Shown: piece after piece, positions 21,851 to 32,570 of the stretch | Position numbering within the stretch: position 1 is the first letter of the stretch | Layout: every line of letters begins with the position of its first letter | Made by a program: the position numbers and the translations under genes | The notes under the pieces: model-generated | What the model was told of the DNA's origin: nothing | The model's database searches: none | What the model saw: only the letters and a program-made list of their open reading frames with translations | NCBI RefSeq assembly: GCF_003344535.1 | Contig: NZ_QPKS01000012.1 | Span: forward strand, 1 to 64,000 | Length of the DNA: 64,000 nt | Source of the DNA: Exiguobacterium flavidum | GTDB lineage: Bacteria > Bacillota > Bacilli > Exiguobacteriales > Exiguobacteriaceae | Direction of reading: 5' to 3'

Positions 21851-22138
21851 ATGCGTAAATACGAAGTTCTTTACATCATCCGTCCTACTGTGGAGGAGGA
21901 AGCACGCAAAGCGCTCATCGAGCGTTTCAACGGCATCCTCGTCGACAACGGTGCGACAGTCGAGAAAACGACTGAAATGGGTAAACGTCGTTTCGCGTAC
22001 GAGATCAACGATATGCGTGAGGGTTACTACGTGCTTCTTAACGTGACTGCTGAACCAGCAGCTACGAACGAGCTCGACCGTCTCATGAAGATCAGCGATG
22101 ACATCGTTCGCCAAATGATCACAAAAGACGAGAAATAA
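21851..22138 (+). CDS. rpsF: 30S ribosomal protein S6
   Basis: A 95-aa protein that binds S18 and the central domain of 16S rRNA. It begins [17 protein letters not shown] and contains [20 protein letters not shown], both typical. GGAGGTG lies 7-8 bases before the ATG. It forms an operon with ssb and rpsR, separated by short gaps. Confidence 0.97.
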   Translation: MRKYEVLYIIRPTVEEEARKALIERFNGILVDNGATVEKTTEMGKRRFAYEINDMREGYYVLLNVTAEPAATNELDRLMKISDDIVRQMITKDEK

Positions 22139-22161
22139 GCTGAAACAGGAGAGTGATTCTG

Positions 22162-22677
22162 ATGATTAACCGCGTCGTTTTAGTCGGTCGGTTAACTCGT
22201 GACCCTGAAATGCGTTACACGCAGAGCGGGATCGCGGTAACGCGATTCACACTCGCATGTGACCGTCCGTTCGCCGGACAAGATGGGAAACGGGAAGCTG
22301 ATTTCATCGATTGCGTCGTATGGCGCAAGCAAGCAGAGAACGTTGCCCAGTATCTTAAGAAAGGCAGCCTCGCAGGTGTCGATGGCCGTCTTCAAATCAG
22401 CAGCTACGAAGGTCAGGATGGCCAACGTCGTTACCGCGCAGAAGTAGTCGCTGATAGCGTCCGCTTCCTCGAGTCGCGTAACGCGAGCCGTTCTTCTGAA
22501 GGAGATGCTTTCAGTACTGGTGGAACCGGGAATGCTGCAGGATGGGGTTCTCAGCCACAGCAGAACAACTCTTCCTCGTCAGCACCCGCTTCATCTTCGT
22601 CGAACTCGGGCTTCAGCGCTGATCCGTTCAGCGGTGGCAGCTCGATCGACCTCTCAGACGACGATCTTCCTTTCTAA
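22162..22677 (+). CDS. ssbA: Single-stranded DNA-binding protein SsbA
   Basis: A 171-aa protein: an OB fold (about 1-105; [41 protein letters not shown]), a Ser/Gln/Gly-rich disordered linker, and the acidic tip DDDLPF that recruits replication and repair partners. The ATG at 22162 is 8 bases after GGAGAG and is preferred to the upstream GTG. It lies between rpsF and rpsR as in Bacilli generally. Confidence 0.97.
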   Translation: MINRVVLVGRLTRDPEMRYTQSGIAVTRFTLACDRPFAGQDGKREADFIDCVVWRKQAENVAQYLKKGSLAGVDGRLQISSYEGQDGQRRYRAEVVADSVRFLESRNASRSSEGDAFSTGGTGNAAGWGSQPQQNNSSSSAPASSSSNSGFSADPFSGGSSIDLSDDDLPF

Positions 22678-22723
22678 GGAGACATCGTTCTGAGAAATCC
22701 AATCTATAAAGGAGGTAAATCAC

Positions 22724-22954
22724 ATGGCACGTCGTCCAGGTGGAAAACGTCGTCGTAAAGTATGTTACTTCACGTCGAACCACATCACTCATATCGATTA
22801 CAAAGACGTAGAACTTCTCAAACGTTTCATTTCGGAACGCGGTAAGATTCTTCCACGTCGTGTGACTGGTACTTCAGCGAAATACCAACGTCCACTTACA
22901 ATCGCAATCAAACGCTCACGTCAAATGGCTTTGATCCCATACGTAGCTGACTGA
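22724..22954 (+). CDS. rpsR: 30S ribosomal protein S18
   Basis: A 76-aa basic protein, partner of S6 on the platform of the small subunit. Typical segments are [40 protein letters not shown] and [19 protein letters not shown]. It carries one cysteine of the zinc-binding motif. AAAGGAGG precedes the ATG; a strong terminator follows, closing the rpsF-ssb-rpsR operon. Confidence 0.97.
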   Translation: MARRPGGKRRRKVCYFTSNHITHIDYKDVELLKRFISERGKILPRRVTGTSAKYQRPLTIAIKRSRQMALIPYVAD

Positions 22955-22961
22955 TTCGGCT

Positions 22962-22995
22962 AAAGCGCGCTTCCCCTCGGGGAGGCGCGCTTTTT
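22962..22995 (+). terminator. Terminator after rpsR
   Basis: AAGCGCGC.TCCCC/GGGGA.GCGCGCTTTTT stem with TCG loop and T-run. Confidence 0.95.
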
Positions 22996-23015
22996 CATTG
23001 GCTTCGCATCGTTCT

Positions 23016-23043
23016 TTGTTTTCCCATCCAAACAGTTTATAAT
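23016..23043 (+). promoter_or_regulatory. Promoter of gdpP-rplI-dnaC
   Basis: TTGTTT-N16-TATAAT about 50 bp upstream of the gdpP start. Confidence 0.6.
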
Positions 23044-23096
23044 AAATAAGTTAACGGAAAATCAAAGCAGAGGAATCAGAAGGAGGCGCGACGGGC

Positions 23097-25076
23097 TTGG
23101 CTCAACAGTTACCACCTGAACGGGAACGGCGGATGGTCCGTTTCATTCCTTATATATTGATCGTCGGGCTGCTCCTCGTCATCGCGACCGACTCGTACGT
23201 CATCGCGGCTGTCGGGGCGGCACTGACGCTCGTGCTCTTCCTGCTCCATCTGATCGAGGAGCGGCGTGCACGACGGGCATGGCAAGCCTACGTCGGGGAT
23301 ATCGCCTACCAGGTCGAGGACACGGGACAGGACGCGCTGACGAAGATGCCGATCGGCGTCCTCCTCTACGACGAGGAGATGCTCGTGACGTGGTTCAACG
23401 ACCCGATGCGGGACATCTTCCCGTCACTCGAGATGGGCCGGTCGCTCGACGACCTTTCTTCGCTCTTCGAGGAGATGATCGCGACCGACGAGGACCAGGC
23501 GACGCTTGAGGTCGAGGACGAGGTCTACCGCGTCTTCTCGAACCTCGAGAACCGGACGTTCTACCTGTTCGACATGACCGAGGAGGCGCAGGTCGAGCAG
23601 CAGCTCGTCGACAACCAGACCGTCATTGGCATCGTCTACCTCGACAACTACGACGAGATGACACAAGGGATCGAGGACCAGCTGCGCAGTGAGCTGAACA
23701 GCCGTGTCGCCTCCCTGCTCAACCAGTGGGCGTCAGAACACGGGACGTACCTGAAACGGACGGCGTCGGACCGGTATTTCATCGTCACGACGGAAGAAAA
23801 TCTGCGCTTGCTTGAGAAGTCGAAGTTCGGCATACTGGACCAAATCAGGGAAAGTACGGGTGAACGCGGCGTCCAGTTGACGCTGTCGATCGGAATCGGC
23901 TGCGGGAGCAACCCGATCCCTGAGCTCGGGCTGATGGCCCAGAGCAGCCTCGACCTCGCTCTCGGGCGGGGCGGCGACCAGGTCGTCATCAAACGGGACG
24001 GCAAGGTGCGCTTCTATGGAGGCAAGACCAACCCGACGGAGAAACGGACACGGGTGCGGGCACGCGTCATCGCGAACTCGCTCCGCGATCTGATGAAGGA
24101 ATCGAGTCGCGTCCTGATCATGGGACACAGGCATCCTGACATGGACGCGCTCGGCGCTGCGATCGGCGTCCTGAAGCTCGCCGAGATGAACGACAAGGAG
24201 GCGCACATCGTCCTGCCCGAGTCTGAGATCGGACCGGGGATTAGTCGCCTGATGGCGGAGATCCAGCAAGTGCCGCAGCTCGACAGCCGATTCATCAACG
24301 CCTTCCAGGCGGATCAGCTGATCGACGAACGGGCGCTCCTGATCATCGTCGACACGCACAAGCCGTCGTTCGTCGTCGTGCCGTCACTGCTCGACCGGTT
24401 CGAACGCACGGTCGTCATCGACCATCACCGCCGGGGTGAGGAGTTCGTCGACGAACCGGTGCTCGTCTACCTCGAGCCATACGCGTCATCGACGTCCGAG
24501 CTCGTGACGGAACTGATGGAATATCAGCCGTCGAGCGAGAAACTGACGATGCTCGAAGCGACGGCATTGCTCGCAGGCATCATCGTCGATACGAAAGGCT
24601 TCACGCTCCGGACAGGCTCGCGGACGTTCGACGCGGCATCATTCCTGCGCTCACAAGGCGCGGACACGGTGCTCGTCCAGGATTTCCTGAGCCAGGACCT
24701 CGCGACGTACGTCGAGCAGTCCCATATCGTCGAGCGGACGGAACTGTACCGCGACGGCATGGCGATCGCGACGGCGGAGCCGGGTGTCGTCCACGATCAG
24801 GTGTTGATCGCCCAGACGGCGGACCAGCTGCTGACGCTCAAAGGCGTCCGTGCCTCGTTCGTCATCGCGGAATTGCAAGACGGGCGGACCGGCGTCAGTG
24901 CCCGGTCGCTCGGGGACGTCAACGTCCAATTGATCATGGAATCGCTCGGAGGCGGAGGTCATTTGACGAACGCCGCGACCCAGATGTCCGAGAGCGTCAT
25001 CACGGTGGCCGATACGCTGCGTAAGGCGATCGACACCTATTTAGAAGAAGAGACAAAAGGAGAGGAAACAGAATGA
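23097..25076 (+). CDS. gdpP: Cyclic di-AMP phosphodiesterase GdpP
   Basis: A 659-aa membrane enzyme that hydrolyses c-di-AMP and so sets cell-wall and osmotic homeostasis. Two N-terminal membrane segments (about 15-55), a haem-binding-type PAS domain (about 80-150), a degenerate GGDEF domain (about 170-300) and the DHH/DHHA1 catalytic part ([43 protein letters not shown]) are visible in family order. TTG start with AAGGAGGCG at 8-base spacing. Its stop overlaps the rplI start (ATGA). Confidence 0.96.
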   Translation: MAQQLPPERERRMVRFIPYILIVGLLLVIATDSYVIAAVGAALTLVLFLLHLIEERRARRAWQAYVGDIAYQVEDTGQDALTKMPIGVLLYDEEMLVTWFNDPMRDIFPSLEMGRSLDDLSSLFEEMIATDEDQATLEVEDEVYRVFSNLENRTFYLFDMTEEAQVEQQLVDNQTVIGIVYLDNYDEMTQGIEDQLRSELNSRVASLLNQWASEHGTYLKRTASDRYFIVTTEENLRLLEKSKFGILDQIRESTGERGVQLTLSIGIGCGSNPIPELGLMAQSSLDLALGRGGDQVVIKRDGKVRFYGGKTNPTEKRTRVRARVIANSLRDLMKESSRVLIMGHRHPDMDALGAAIGVLKLAEMNDKEAHIVLPESEIGPGISRLMAEIQQVPQLDSRFINAFQADQLIDERALLIIVDTHKPSFVVVPSLLDRFERTVVIDHHRRGEEFVDEPVLVYLEPYASSTSELVTELMEYQPSSEKLTMLEATALLAGIIVDTKGFTLRTGSRTFDAASFLRSQGADTVLVQDFLSQDLATYVEQSHIVERTELYRDGMAIATAEPGVVHDQVLIAQTADQLLTLKGVRASFVIAELQDGRTGVSARSLGDVNVQLIMESLGGGGHLTNAATQMSESVITVADTLRKAIDTYLEEETKGEETE

Positions 25077-25516
25077 AGGTCATTTTCCTGCAAGATGTAA
25101 AAGGACAAGGCAAGAAGGGTGAAGTCAAGGAAGTGGCGGACGCATACGCGAACAACGTCCTCCTGAAGAAGAAGCTCGCACGCGCTGCGACGACCGGGAA
25201 CCTGAAGGCGCACGAAGCGAACGAACGGAAGGCTGAAGAGCTCGCGAAGCAGGCCGTCCTCGACGCAGAGGCGCTCAAAGAGAAGATCGAAAAGGAGACG
25301 ATCGTCGTCAAGACGAAGGCGGGCGAAGGCGGGCGTGTCTTCGGTTCGGTGACGAGCAAGCAGATCGCCGACGCCCTCAAGTCGATGGACTATAAGATCG
25401 ACAAGCGCAAGATCGAACTCGAACATCCGATCAAGGCACTCGGTTTCACGAAGGTCCCGGTCAAGCTCCACAGTGAAGTGACAGCAACGCTCAACGTACA
25501 CGTCCAAGAAGCATGA
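25073..25516 (+). CDS. rplI: 50S ribosomal protein L9
   Basis: A 147-aa protein of two globular domains joined by a long helix. [31 protein letters not shown] is the N-domain signature, and [16 protein letters not shown] opens the C domain. The start overlaps the gdpP stop by 4 bases, so translation is coupled. Confidence 0.97.
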   Translation: MKVIFLQDVKGQGKKGEVKEVADAYANNVLLKKKLARAATTGNLKAHEANERKAEELAKQAVLDAEALKEKIEKETIVVKTKAGEGGRVFGSVTSKQIADALKSMDYKIDKRKIELEHPIKALGFTKVPVKLHSEVTATLNVHVQEA

Positions 25517-25535
25517 CGAGAAAAGGGGACCGGTG

Positions 25536-26888
25536 ATGAGTGAAGTGATGCAAAATACGCCGCCCCATAGCATAGAGGCGGAACAGGCCGTGCTTGGGGC
25601 GGTCATGATCGACGCCGATCGATTGATCAGTGCGTCGGAGCGGCTGCTCCCGCACGATTTCTACCGGGCGGCCCACCAGAGGATCTTCGAGGCGATGCTC
25701 GTCTTGTCGGACCGGGGCGAGGCGATCGACCTCGTCACCGTGACGGCAGAGCTCGACGCGACGGGGATCCTGAACGAGATCGGCGGGCTCGCCTATCTCG
25801 CTGAACTCGCGGAAGGCGTGCCGACCGCGGCGAACATCAACTATTACGTCGACGTCGTCGACAAGAAGTCGACCCTCCGCCGTCTGATCCGGACGGCAGG
25901 CGAGATCGTCACGGACAGCTATGAACGCCAGGACGAGGTCGACGTCCTACTCAACGAGGCGGAACGAAAGATTCTCGAGGTCTCGCAAGGGAAGGGAAGC
26001 GCGAGCTTCATCCCGATCAGTGACGTCCTGACGAGCGCCTACGCGACGATCGACAAGCTGCATAAGCAGTCGGGCGAGACGACAGGGATCCCGACCGGAT
26101 TCCGCGACCTCGACAAGGTGACGGCCGGTTTCCAACGGAACGACCTGATCATCGTCGCTGCCCGTCCGTCCGTCGGTAAGACGGCGTTCGCCCTCAACAT
26201 CACGCAGAACGTCGCGACGCGGGCGGACGAGAACGTCGCCATCTTCAGCCTCGAGATGGGCGCGGAGCAGCTCGTCATGCGGATGCTCTGTGCCGAAGGG
26301 AACGTCGACGCGCAGCGTCTTCGGACCGGCCAGCTCGAGGACGAGGACTGGGGCAAGCTCTCGCTCGCGATGAGCAATCTGTCGCGTGCCGGCATCTACA
26401 TCGATGACACGCCGGGCATCCGGGTCAATGACATCCGGGCGAAATGCCGCCGCCTGAAGCAGGAGCACGGCCTCGGCATGATCATGATCGACTACCTCCA
26501 GCTGATCCAGGGGAACGGCCGCTCGAGCGACAACCGCCAGCAGGAGGTCTCGGAGATCTCCCGCTCGCTCAAGTCGCTCGCGCGGGAACTCGAAGTCCCT
26601 GTCATCGCGCTGTCTCAGCTGTCGCGTGGTGTCGAGAGCCGTCAGGACAAGCGTCCGATGATGTCCGATATCCGGGAGTCCGGGGCGATCGAGCAGGATG
26701 CCGACATCGTCGCCTTCCTGTATCGTGACGATTACTACAACAAAGAGACGGAAGACGCGAACACGATCGAGATCATCATCGCGAAACAGCGTAACGGTCC
26801 GACCGGTACGGTCAAGCTCGCCTTCCGTAAAGAATTCAATAAGTTCGTCGACCTCGAGCGGAGCGATTCCTACGCGCCGCCTGCCTGA
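25536..26888 (+). CDS. dnaC: Replicative DNA helicase (DnaB family)
   Basis: A 450-aa hexameric 5'-3' helicase of the replication fork (called DnaC in Bacillus). The N-terminal primase-interacting domain (HSIEAEQAVLGAVMID) is followed by a RecA-type core with Walker A ARPSVGKTAF, FSLEMGAEQL, Walker B MIMIDYLQLI and the SQLSRGVE and RESGAIEQDAD motifs. The ATG at 25536 is preferred to the GTG 3 bases upstream. No intein or insertion is seen. Confidence 0.97.
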   Translation: MSEVMQNTPPHSIEAEQAVLGAVMIDADRLISASERLLPHDFYRAAHQRIFEAMLVLSDRGEAIDLVTVTAELDATGILNEIGGLAYLAELAEGVPTAANINYYVDVVDKKSTLRRLIRTAGEIVTDSYERQDEVDVLLNEAERKILEVSQGKGSASFIPISDVLTSAYATIDKLHKQSGETTGIPTGFRDLDKVTAGFQRNDLIIVAARPSVGKTAFALNITQNVATRADENVAIFSLEMGAEQLVMRMLCAEGNVDAQRLRTGQLEDEDWGKLSLAMSNLSRAGIYIDDTPGIRVNDIRAKCRRLKQEHGLGMIMIDYLQLIQGNGRSSDNRQQEVSEISRSLKSLARELEVPVIALSQLSRGVESRQDKRPMMSDIRESGAIEQDADIVAFLYRDDYYNKETEDANTIEIIIAKQRNGPTGTVKLAFRKEFNKFVDLERSDSYAPPA

Positions 26889-26896
26889 CGAACAAG

Positions 26897-26930
26897 AAGA
26901 TCGCTTTCCATCCGGAAGGCGGTCTTTTTT
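26897..26930 (+). terminator. Terminator after dnaC
   Basis: GATCGC.TTCC/GGAA.GCGGTC stem followed by TTTTTT. Confidence 0.85.
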
Positions 26931-26976
26931 CGTGTTATCTTGAATCTGAACGATTGAAATGAAGAATAATCGATTA

Positions 26977-27020
26977 TTAAACGAACGAATACGAATCTTA
27001 ATATATTAATGTTCGGTATT
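26977..27020. promoter_or_regulatory. Candidate PurR operator (two inverted PurBoxes)
   Basis: TTAAACGAACGAAT (26977-26990) and, on the other strand, a CCGAACATT-containing box (27007-27020) are separated by 16 bp and lie just upstream of the purA -35. This matches the PurBox arrangement described for Bacillus PurR (CCGAAC core, 16-17 bp spacing); the first box deviates by one core base. Confidence 0.65.
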
Positions 27021-27023
27021 TGG

Positions 27024-27052
27024 TTGACTTCTTCTGTTAGCCGCGATACACT
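27024..27052 (+). promoter_or_regulatory. SigA promoter of purA
   Basis: TTGACT-N17-TACACT about 40 bp upstream of the purA start, with TAG immediately after. Confidence 0.8.
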
Positions 27053-27092
27053 AGACCATGGTTTTGAATCGTACGTGGAGGTGGATGAAATC

Positions 27093-28385
27093 ATGTCATC
27101 AGTAGTAGTCGTAGGTACCCAGTGGGGAGACGAAGGAAAAGGGAAGATCACCGATTTCCTCTCGAAGCAGGCAGACGTCGTCGCGCGTTATCAAGGGGGA
27201 GACAATGCCGGGCACACGATCGTCTTCAATGATCAGACATACAAGTTGCATTTGATTCCATCAGGGATTTTCTATTCGGATAAGAAATGTGTCATCGGGA
27301 ACGGCCTCGTCGTCAACCCGAAGTCGCTCGTCAAGGAACTGAACTATCTGCATGAGCGGGGCGTCTCGACGGACAATCTGCTCATCTCGAACCGGGCGCA
27401 CGTCATCCTGCCGTATCATCAGCTGCAGGATCAGCTCGAAGAGGAAGCGAAGGGCGACGCGAAGGTCGGAACGACGCTCAAGGGAATCGGTCCTTGCTAC
27501 ATGGACAAGGCTGCCCGGATCGGTATCCGGATGGCGGACCTGCTCGACAAGGAGACGTTCGCCGAGAAGCTGAAGAACGTGCTCGACCAGAAGAACCGGA
27601 TGTTCACGAAGATGTATGACGCGGAACCGATCGCGTTCGAGGACATCTTCGAGGAGTACTACGCATACGGACAGGAGTTCGCGAAGTACGTCTGCGATAC
27701 GTCGGTCGTCGTCAACAACAGCCTCGATCGCGGGGAGAAGGTCCTGTTCGAAGGCGCGCAAGGCGTGCTGCTCGATCTCGATCACGGGACGTATCCGTTC
27801 GTGACGTCGTCGAACGCGTCAGCTGGCGGCGTCGCCTCAGGCGTCGGTGTCGGCCCTGCCCGGATCGACCACGTCGTCGGCGTCTGCAAGGCGTACACGT
27901 CGCGCGTCGGTGACGGTCCGTTCCCGACGGAGCTGTTCGATGAGATCGGCCACCAGATCCGTGAAGTCGGCCGTGAATACGGCACGACGACAGGCCGTCC
28001 GCGCCGCGTCGGCTGGTTCGACTCGGTCGTCGTCCGCCATTCGCGCCGCGTCAGCGGGCTGACGGATCTCGCACTCAACTCGATCGACGTCCTGACGGGC
28101 CTTGAGACGCTCAAGATCTGTACGTCGTATGAGTTCAAGGGCAAGCAGATCGACGAGTATCCGGCGAGCTTCCGCGACCTCGAGGCATGCGTGCCGGTCT
28201 ACGAAGAGCTTCCGGGCTGGAAAGAGGACATCACAGGCATCCGCCGCTTCGAGGATCTGCCGCTCAACGCGCAGAACTACGTCAAGCGGATCGCGGACCT
28301 GACGGGCATCTCGCTCGTGACGTTCTCGGTCGGACCAGGCCGTGAACAGACGGTCGTCCTGCGTGACCTCTACGAAGAAGCATGA
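27093..28385 (+). CDS. purA: Adenylosuccinate synthetase
   Basis: A 430-aa enzyme that joins IMP and aspartate with GTP hydrolysis, the first step from IMP to AMP. Motifs: [58 protein letters not shown] and [11 protein letters not shown]. Length equals the family norm. The start is set by GGAGGTG upstream and homology; a longer reading from 27009 would overlap the promoter. Probably repressed by PurR through the upstream boxes. Confidence 0.97.
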   Translation: MSSVVVVGTQWGDEGKGKITDFLSKQADVVARYQGGDNAGHTIVFNDQTYKLHLIPSGIFYSDKKCVIGNGLVVNPKSLVKELNYLHERGVSTDNLLISNRAHVILPYHQLQDQLEEEAKGDAKVGTTLKGIGPCYMDKAARIGIRMADLLDKETFAEKLKNVLDQKNRMFTKMYDAEPIAFEDIFEEYYAYGQEFAKYVCDTSVVVNNSLDRGEKVLFEGAQGVLLDLDHGTYPFVTSSNASAGGVASGVGVGPARIDHVVGVCKAYTSRVGDGPFPTELFDEIGHQIREVGREYGTTTGRPRRVGWFDSVVVRHSRRVSGLTDLALNSIDVLTGLETLKICTSYEFKGKQIDEYPASFRDLEACVPVYEELPGWKEDITGIRRFEDLPLNAQNYVKRIADLTGISLVTFSVGPGREQTVVLRDLYEEA

Positions 28386-28394
28386 TTTGCTGAC

Positions 28395-28436
28395 AAGGCG
28401 CCAGTCTTCTCCATCCGGAGTGGACTGGCGCCTTTT
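28395..28436 (+). terminator. Terminator after purA
   Basis: 12-bp perfect stem AAGGCGCCAGTC/GACTGGCGCCTT followed by TTT. Confidence 0.93.
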
Positions 28437-28520
28437 TCATTCACTTCGGGAGTGCTGACGGACGTTCTCTTGATACAGAGATTTCACCATCTGAAACGAA
28501 ATAGCGTATACTGAAAAGGA

Positions 28521-28536
28521 AGTTTCACGTGAAACA
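28521..28536. promoter_or_regulatory. parS centromere site 3 (purA-walR gap)
   Basis: AGTTTCACGTGAAACA, one end base away from the parS consensus. Confidence 0.88.
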
Positions 28537-28660
28537 ACCGGCGCGAAACCTCTGTTGAAGAGAAGACGAGTGGCGACGGGCAGTTTCCGGCGCCACCTTT
28601 CTATATGCAACGAAAACAGGTAAAATAGGTTGAATAGAAATTTTTAAGGGGGATGACCCA

Positions 28661-29374
28661 GTGATCGATCGTAAAATCCTCGTCGTCGACGACGAGCAGC
28701 CGATTGCGGATATATTGAAGTTCAAGCTTGAAAAAGAAGGATACACGGTGTTCGTCGCAAACGACGGCGTCGAAGCGATCGAGAAGGTGGAGGAAGTCCA
28801 TCCTGACTTGATTCTGCTCGACATCATGCTTCCGTTGATGGACGGGATGGAGGTCTGCCGAGAAGTCCGGAAGAAATACGACATGCCGATCATCATGCTG
28901 ACGGCGAAGGACTCGGAGATCGACAAGGTGCTCGGACTCGAGCTCGGCGCGGACGATTACGTCACGAAGCCGTTCAGCTCGCGTGAGTTGCTCGCACGCG
29001 TGAAGGCGAACATGCGCCGTCATGCAATCGTGCCGGTCGAGGAAGAGGCGGGCCCGGGCGAGAACGATCTCGCGATCGGGGAGTTGCTCATCCATCCGGA
29101 TTCGTACACGGTGACGAAGCGGGAAGACAAGATCGAACTGACGCATCGTGAGTTCGAGCTGCTCCACTACCTCGCCCAGAACATCGGCCAGGTGATGACG
29201 CGGGAGCATCTGCTCCAGACGGTCTGGGGATACGACTACTTCGGCGACGTCCGGACGGTCGACGTCACGGTCCGCCGCCTGCGTGAGAAGGTCGAGGACA
29301 ACCCGAGCACGCCGACGTACATCATGACACGTCGCGGTGTCGGGTACTATCTCCAAGACGGGGAGAATGAATAA
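28661..29374 (+). CDS. walR: Response regulator WalR
   Basis: A 237-aa OmpR-type regulator of cell-wall turnover, essential in most Bacilli. Receiver domain with phospho-acceptor Asp54, Thr81 and Lys103; C-terminal winged helix with [25 protein letters not shown] start with GGGGGA upstream. Followed 2 bases later by its kinase walK in the walRKHIJ operon. Confidence 0.97.
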   Translation: MIDRKILVVDDEQPIADILKFKLEKEGYTVFVANDGVEAIEKVEEVHPDLILLDIMLPLMDGMEVCREVRKKYDMPIIMLTAKDSEIDKVLGLELGADDYVTKPFSSRELLARVKANMRRHAIVPVEEEAGPGENDLAIGELLIHPDSYTVTKREDKIELTHREFELLHYLAQNIGQVMTREHLLQTVWGYDYFGDVRTVDVTVRRLREKVEDNPSTPTYIMTRRGVGYYLQDGENE

Positions 29375-29376
29375 GC

Positions 29377-31221
29377 ATGCTGAAAGGGACGAACTTCTTT
29401 AAATCCATCCAGTGGAAGCTGGTCGTGATCTATGCGCTCTTGATCCTCGTAGCGATGCAGGTCATCGGCGTCTATTTCGTTCGTTCCCTCGATAAGCAAT
29501 ATGTCACTAACTTCTCGAAGTCTGTCGAAGACCGGGCCGGACTTGTCGCGTACAACGTCGGCAAGGAATTCGACAAGGCAGGCGACGATGAAGCCTCTAA
29601 GCGGCAGTTGGCCCTCTCCTTGGACCAGCTGCTGTCTGAGTTTAGTAACAGTGCGACGTCGAGGAACGACATCCTTGAAGTACAAATCATCGATTCAGAC
29701 TCGGTCATCCGCGCGACCTCGGACGAGGGCAACCGCGGGGCGATCGGGCAGCGGGCGACGAACTCGCTCGTCAAGAAGGCATTCGCGACGAGTTCCTCGA
29801 AGTCCGACACGGTCCTCGACCCGACGACCGACGAACGGATCCGCGTCTTCGCGGTACCGGTGACGTCAGAGCAACGCGACGCGACGATTGGGATGATCTA
29901 TGTCCGGGCGTCGATGGAATCGATCTACTCCCAGATGGAGCAGGTCACGCGCATCCTCGCGACCGGGACGATCATCGCCCTCGTCATCACGTCGATCCTC
30001 GGCGTACTGCTGTCGCGGACGATCACGCGTCCGATCTCCGACATGCGGCGCCAGGCGATCGAGATGCGAAAAGGGAACTTCTCGCGCAAGGTAAAGGTCT
30101 ACTCGGATGATGAGATCGGCCAGCTCGCCCGTTCGTTCAACGAACTGACGGATGAGCTGCTCGAGGCGAACGCGACGACAGAGGCGGAACGCCGCAAGCT
30201 GACGAGCGTCCTCGAGAACATGACCGATGGCGTGATCGCGACGGACCGGACGCTGCGCGTCATCCTGATGAACGACCAGGCGAAGGACATCGTCGGCATC
30301 GAGGAGGAGAGCACGGGGACGAACCTGAAGGAGCTGCTCGGACTCGGCGACGACTTCATGATTCCGGACGACGGCACGATGCCGCCGCGTCTGCTCGACT
30401 TCTCGAGCGACGAGGAGCTCTTCCTCGTCCGGGCGTTCTTCTCGCCCGTCAAGAAGCACAGCGGCCCGGTCACCGGGATGATCGTCGTTCTGCATGACGT
30501 CACGGAGCAGGAGCAGGTCGAACAGGACCGCCGCGAGTTCGTCGCGAACGTCAGCCATGAGCTGCGGACGCCGCTGACGACGATGCGGAGCTATCTCGAA
30601 GCGCTCGCTGAAGGAGCCTACCAGGACGAGGAGCTCGCCCCGCGTTTCCTTGAGACGACGCAGAACGAGACGGAGCGGATGATCCGCCTCGTCAACGATT
30701 TGCTTCAGCTGTCGAAGATGGACAGCAAGGAATACAAGATGAACAAGGTCCGCTTTGACTACATCCAGTTCCTGAGCGACATCATCGACCGGCATGACAT
30801 GACGAAGCCGGAGAAGATCCGCTTCCGCCGCAAGATCATGAAGCGGAAGGTGTATGTCCGCGCCGACCAGGACAAGATGATCCAGGTCGTCGACAACATT
30901 TTGACGAACGCCATCAAGTACTCGCCGGAAGGCGGGACGATCACCGTCCGCACGATGCTCCGGGCGAAGCGGATCGTCATCAGCATCAAGGACGAGGGCG
31001 TCGGCATCCCGAAGGCGAACCTGCAGAAAATCTTCGAGCGCTTCTATCGTGTCGACAAGGCGCGGGCGCGCAAGATCGGCGGGACGGGTCTCGGTCTGTC
31101 GATCGCGAAGGACGTCGTTGCCGCCCACAGCGGAGACATCTGGGCTGAGAGCGAATGGGGCAGAGGGACGACGATCTACTTCACGCTTCCGTACGAGGCG
31201 ATCGAAGAGGTGGACGAATGA
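29377..31221 (+). CDS. walK: Sensor histidine kinase WalK
   Basis: A 614-aa membrane kinase. Two membrane segments (about 13-33 and 188-208) enclose an extracellular Cache-like sensor; then HAMP (about 209-260), PAS (about 265-370), the HisKA domain with phospho-acceptor His394 (VSHELRTPLTTMRSYLEALAEGA) and the HATPase with DNILTNAIKYSPEGG and GGTGLGLSIAKDVV. Its stop overlaps the walH start (ATGA). Confidence 0.97.
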   Translation: MLKGTNFFKSIQWKLVVIYALLILVAMQVIGVYFVRSLDKQYVTNFSKSVEDRAGLVAYNVGKEFDKAGDDEASKRQLALSLDQLLSEFSNSATSRNDILEVQIIDSDSVIRATSDEGNRGAIGQRATNSLVKKAFATSSSKSDTVLDPTTDERIRVFAVPVTSEQRDATIGMIYVRASMESIYSQMEQVTRILATGTIIALVITSILGVLLSRTITRPISDMRRQAIEMRKGNFSRKVKVYSDDEIGQLARSFNELTDELLEANATTEAERRKLTSVLENMTDGVIATDRTLRVILMNDQAKDIVGIEEESTGTNLKELLGLGDDFMIPDDGTMPPRLLDFSSDEELFLVRAFFSPVKKHSGPVTGMIVVLHDVTEQEQVEQDRREFVANVSHELRTPLTTMRSYLEALAEGAYQDEELAPRFLETTQNETERMIRLVNDLLQLSKMDSKEYKMNKVRFDYIQFLSDIIDRHDMTKPEKIRFRRKIMKRKVYVRADQDKMIQVVDNILTNAIKYSPEGGTITVRTMLRAKRIVISIKDEGVGIPKANLQKIFERFYRVDKARARKIGGTGLGLSIAKDVVAAHSGDIWAESEWGRGTTIYFTLPYEAIEEVDE

Positions 31222-32570
31222 TCAAGATCGAACGCTTCAAGAGCTTGTTCTTGTTCCTGCTCGTCGTCGTCTCGATCGCACAGACGGCGACGCTCTGGAC
31301 GTATCGTCCGAGCGGCGATCCGATCGAGCAGGAGCAGACGAGCCTCAACCAGATCGATGCGTCGAAGACGCTCGAAGGAAAACAAATCACGTACCCGGAG
31401 CAATCCGTCTATACGGCAAAAGGCGAATCATACGCGACGCGGCTCAGCGGACGGACGATCCTCAGCCGGATCGGTGCTTCGTTCAACATCGGCTCCGTCT
31501 CCCTGACGGACAAGGCGACGGTCATCCCGAGCAGTGAGCGCGTCGTCGAGATCGACTTCGCGTCCCCCGTCTCGGCCGGCATGATCAGCGACCTGATCGG
31601 GGAGAAGAAAATCGCGATGGAGGAATCTGTCGCGCGCGTCCACCTGCTCGAATATGACGGACCGATCCTGCGTCTTGAGACAGAGACTGGACGGTTCAAG
31701 GACTTTCATCTGAACGGGGACGACGCCGTCCTGAAGCGGCTGTTCGCCTACGACAAGAAGCAACCTTTCCGTAAGATCACGCTCGAGAGCGGCAGATACT
31801 TCTATGCGCCGAGCGGAACGCTCCGGCTCGAGGAGCTGCTCGTCTATGATGACGTCGAGAGCAGCCCGACACCGATGAACCGGATCCGGGCGGCCTTCTT
31901 CCCGGACAATCCGAACGTCCAGCAAATCCGGAGCCGGGAAGGGCAGGACGTATTGACCGACGGTGTCAGCGCGGCGACCTATGACCGGTCGTATAACGCG
32001 TTCCGCTTCAACACGCTCTCGCCGAGCGCACAGAGTTCGAGCGACATCGACTACGCGAGCCTGGTCAACTATGTCAACATCCACGGCGGCTGGCTCGAGC
32101 GCTCGACGCAAAAGAGCGGCTTCCAGTTCTATTATGATGGGACACAGCGCCTGCCGGAGGCGAAGAAGCGGACGACGTTCCGGCTCCACCTCGGCAAGTA
32201 TCCGGTCTTCGCGACGACAGGGACGATCCTCGAGATGCCGAACTTCGACCTCGCGACGATCGTCATGACGTACGACGAGAACCAGGTGCGCTCACTCAGC
32301 CGCGGCTTCCTCCGTTCGGACCGGAAGCTCGTCCTGCGCGAGAAGCTGCTCCCATCGATCGACCGGGTCGTCGCAGACCTTCGGGCGAACGAGATGTTCA
32401 GCCAGGTCGAGGAGATCAAGATCGGCTACCAGATGACTTATACGGCGTCACCGAGCCGCTACGCGTTCCTCGAACCAGCCTGGTTCGTCGAGCGGGACGG
32501 CGACTGGGACGCCCTGCAATACACGCAAAACGAAGCGCAAGGGAAGGTGATGTTCAATGGACTGGAATAA
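31218..32570 (+). CDS. walH: WalRK regulatory protein WalH (YycH)
   Basis: A 450-aa protein with one N-terminal membrane segment (FKSLFLFLLVVVSIAQ) and a large extracellular part (YycH fold). In Bacillus, WalH and WalI form a membrane complex with WalK and restrain its activity. The start is fixed by the ATGA overlap with walK. It overlaps walI by 14 bp. Confidence 0.93.
   Translation: MIKIERFKSLFLFLLVVVSIAQTATLWTYRPSGDPIEQEQTSLNQIDASKTLEGKQITYPEQSVYTAKGESYATRLSGRTILSRIGASFNIGSVSLTDKATVIPSSERVVEIDFASPVSAGMISDLIGEKKIAMEESVARVHLLEYDGPILRLETETGRFKDFHLNGDDAVLKRLFAYDKKQPFRKITLESGRYFYAPSGTLRLEELLVYDDVESSPTPMNRIRAAFFPDNPNVQQIRSREGQDVLTDGVSAATYDRSYNAFRFNTLSPSAQSSSDIDYASLVNYVNIHGGWLERSTQKSGFQFYYDGTQRLPEAKKRTTFRLHLGKYPVFATTGTILEMPNFDLATIVMTYDENQVRSLSRGFLRSDRKLVLREKLLPSIDRVVADLRANEMFSQVEEIKIGYQMTYTASPSRYAFLEPAWFVERDGDWDALQYTQNEAQGKVMFNGLE

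Noticed and set aside
29866-31128. 420-codon open frame antisense to walK
   Set aside because: Composition (Asp/Arg/Leu/Val-rich) and position are those of a reading-frame shadow of walK.
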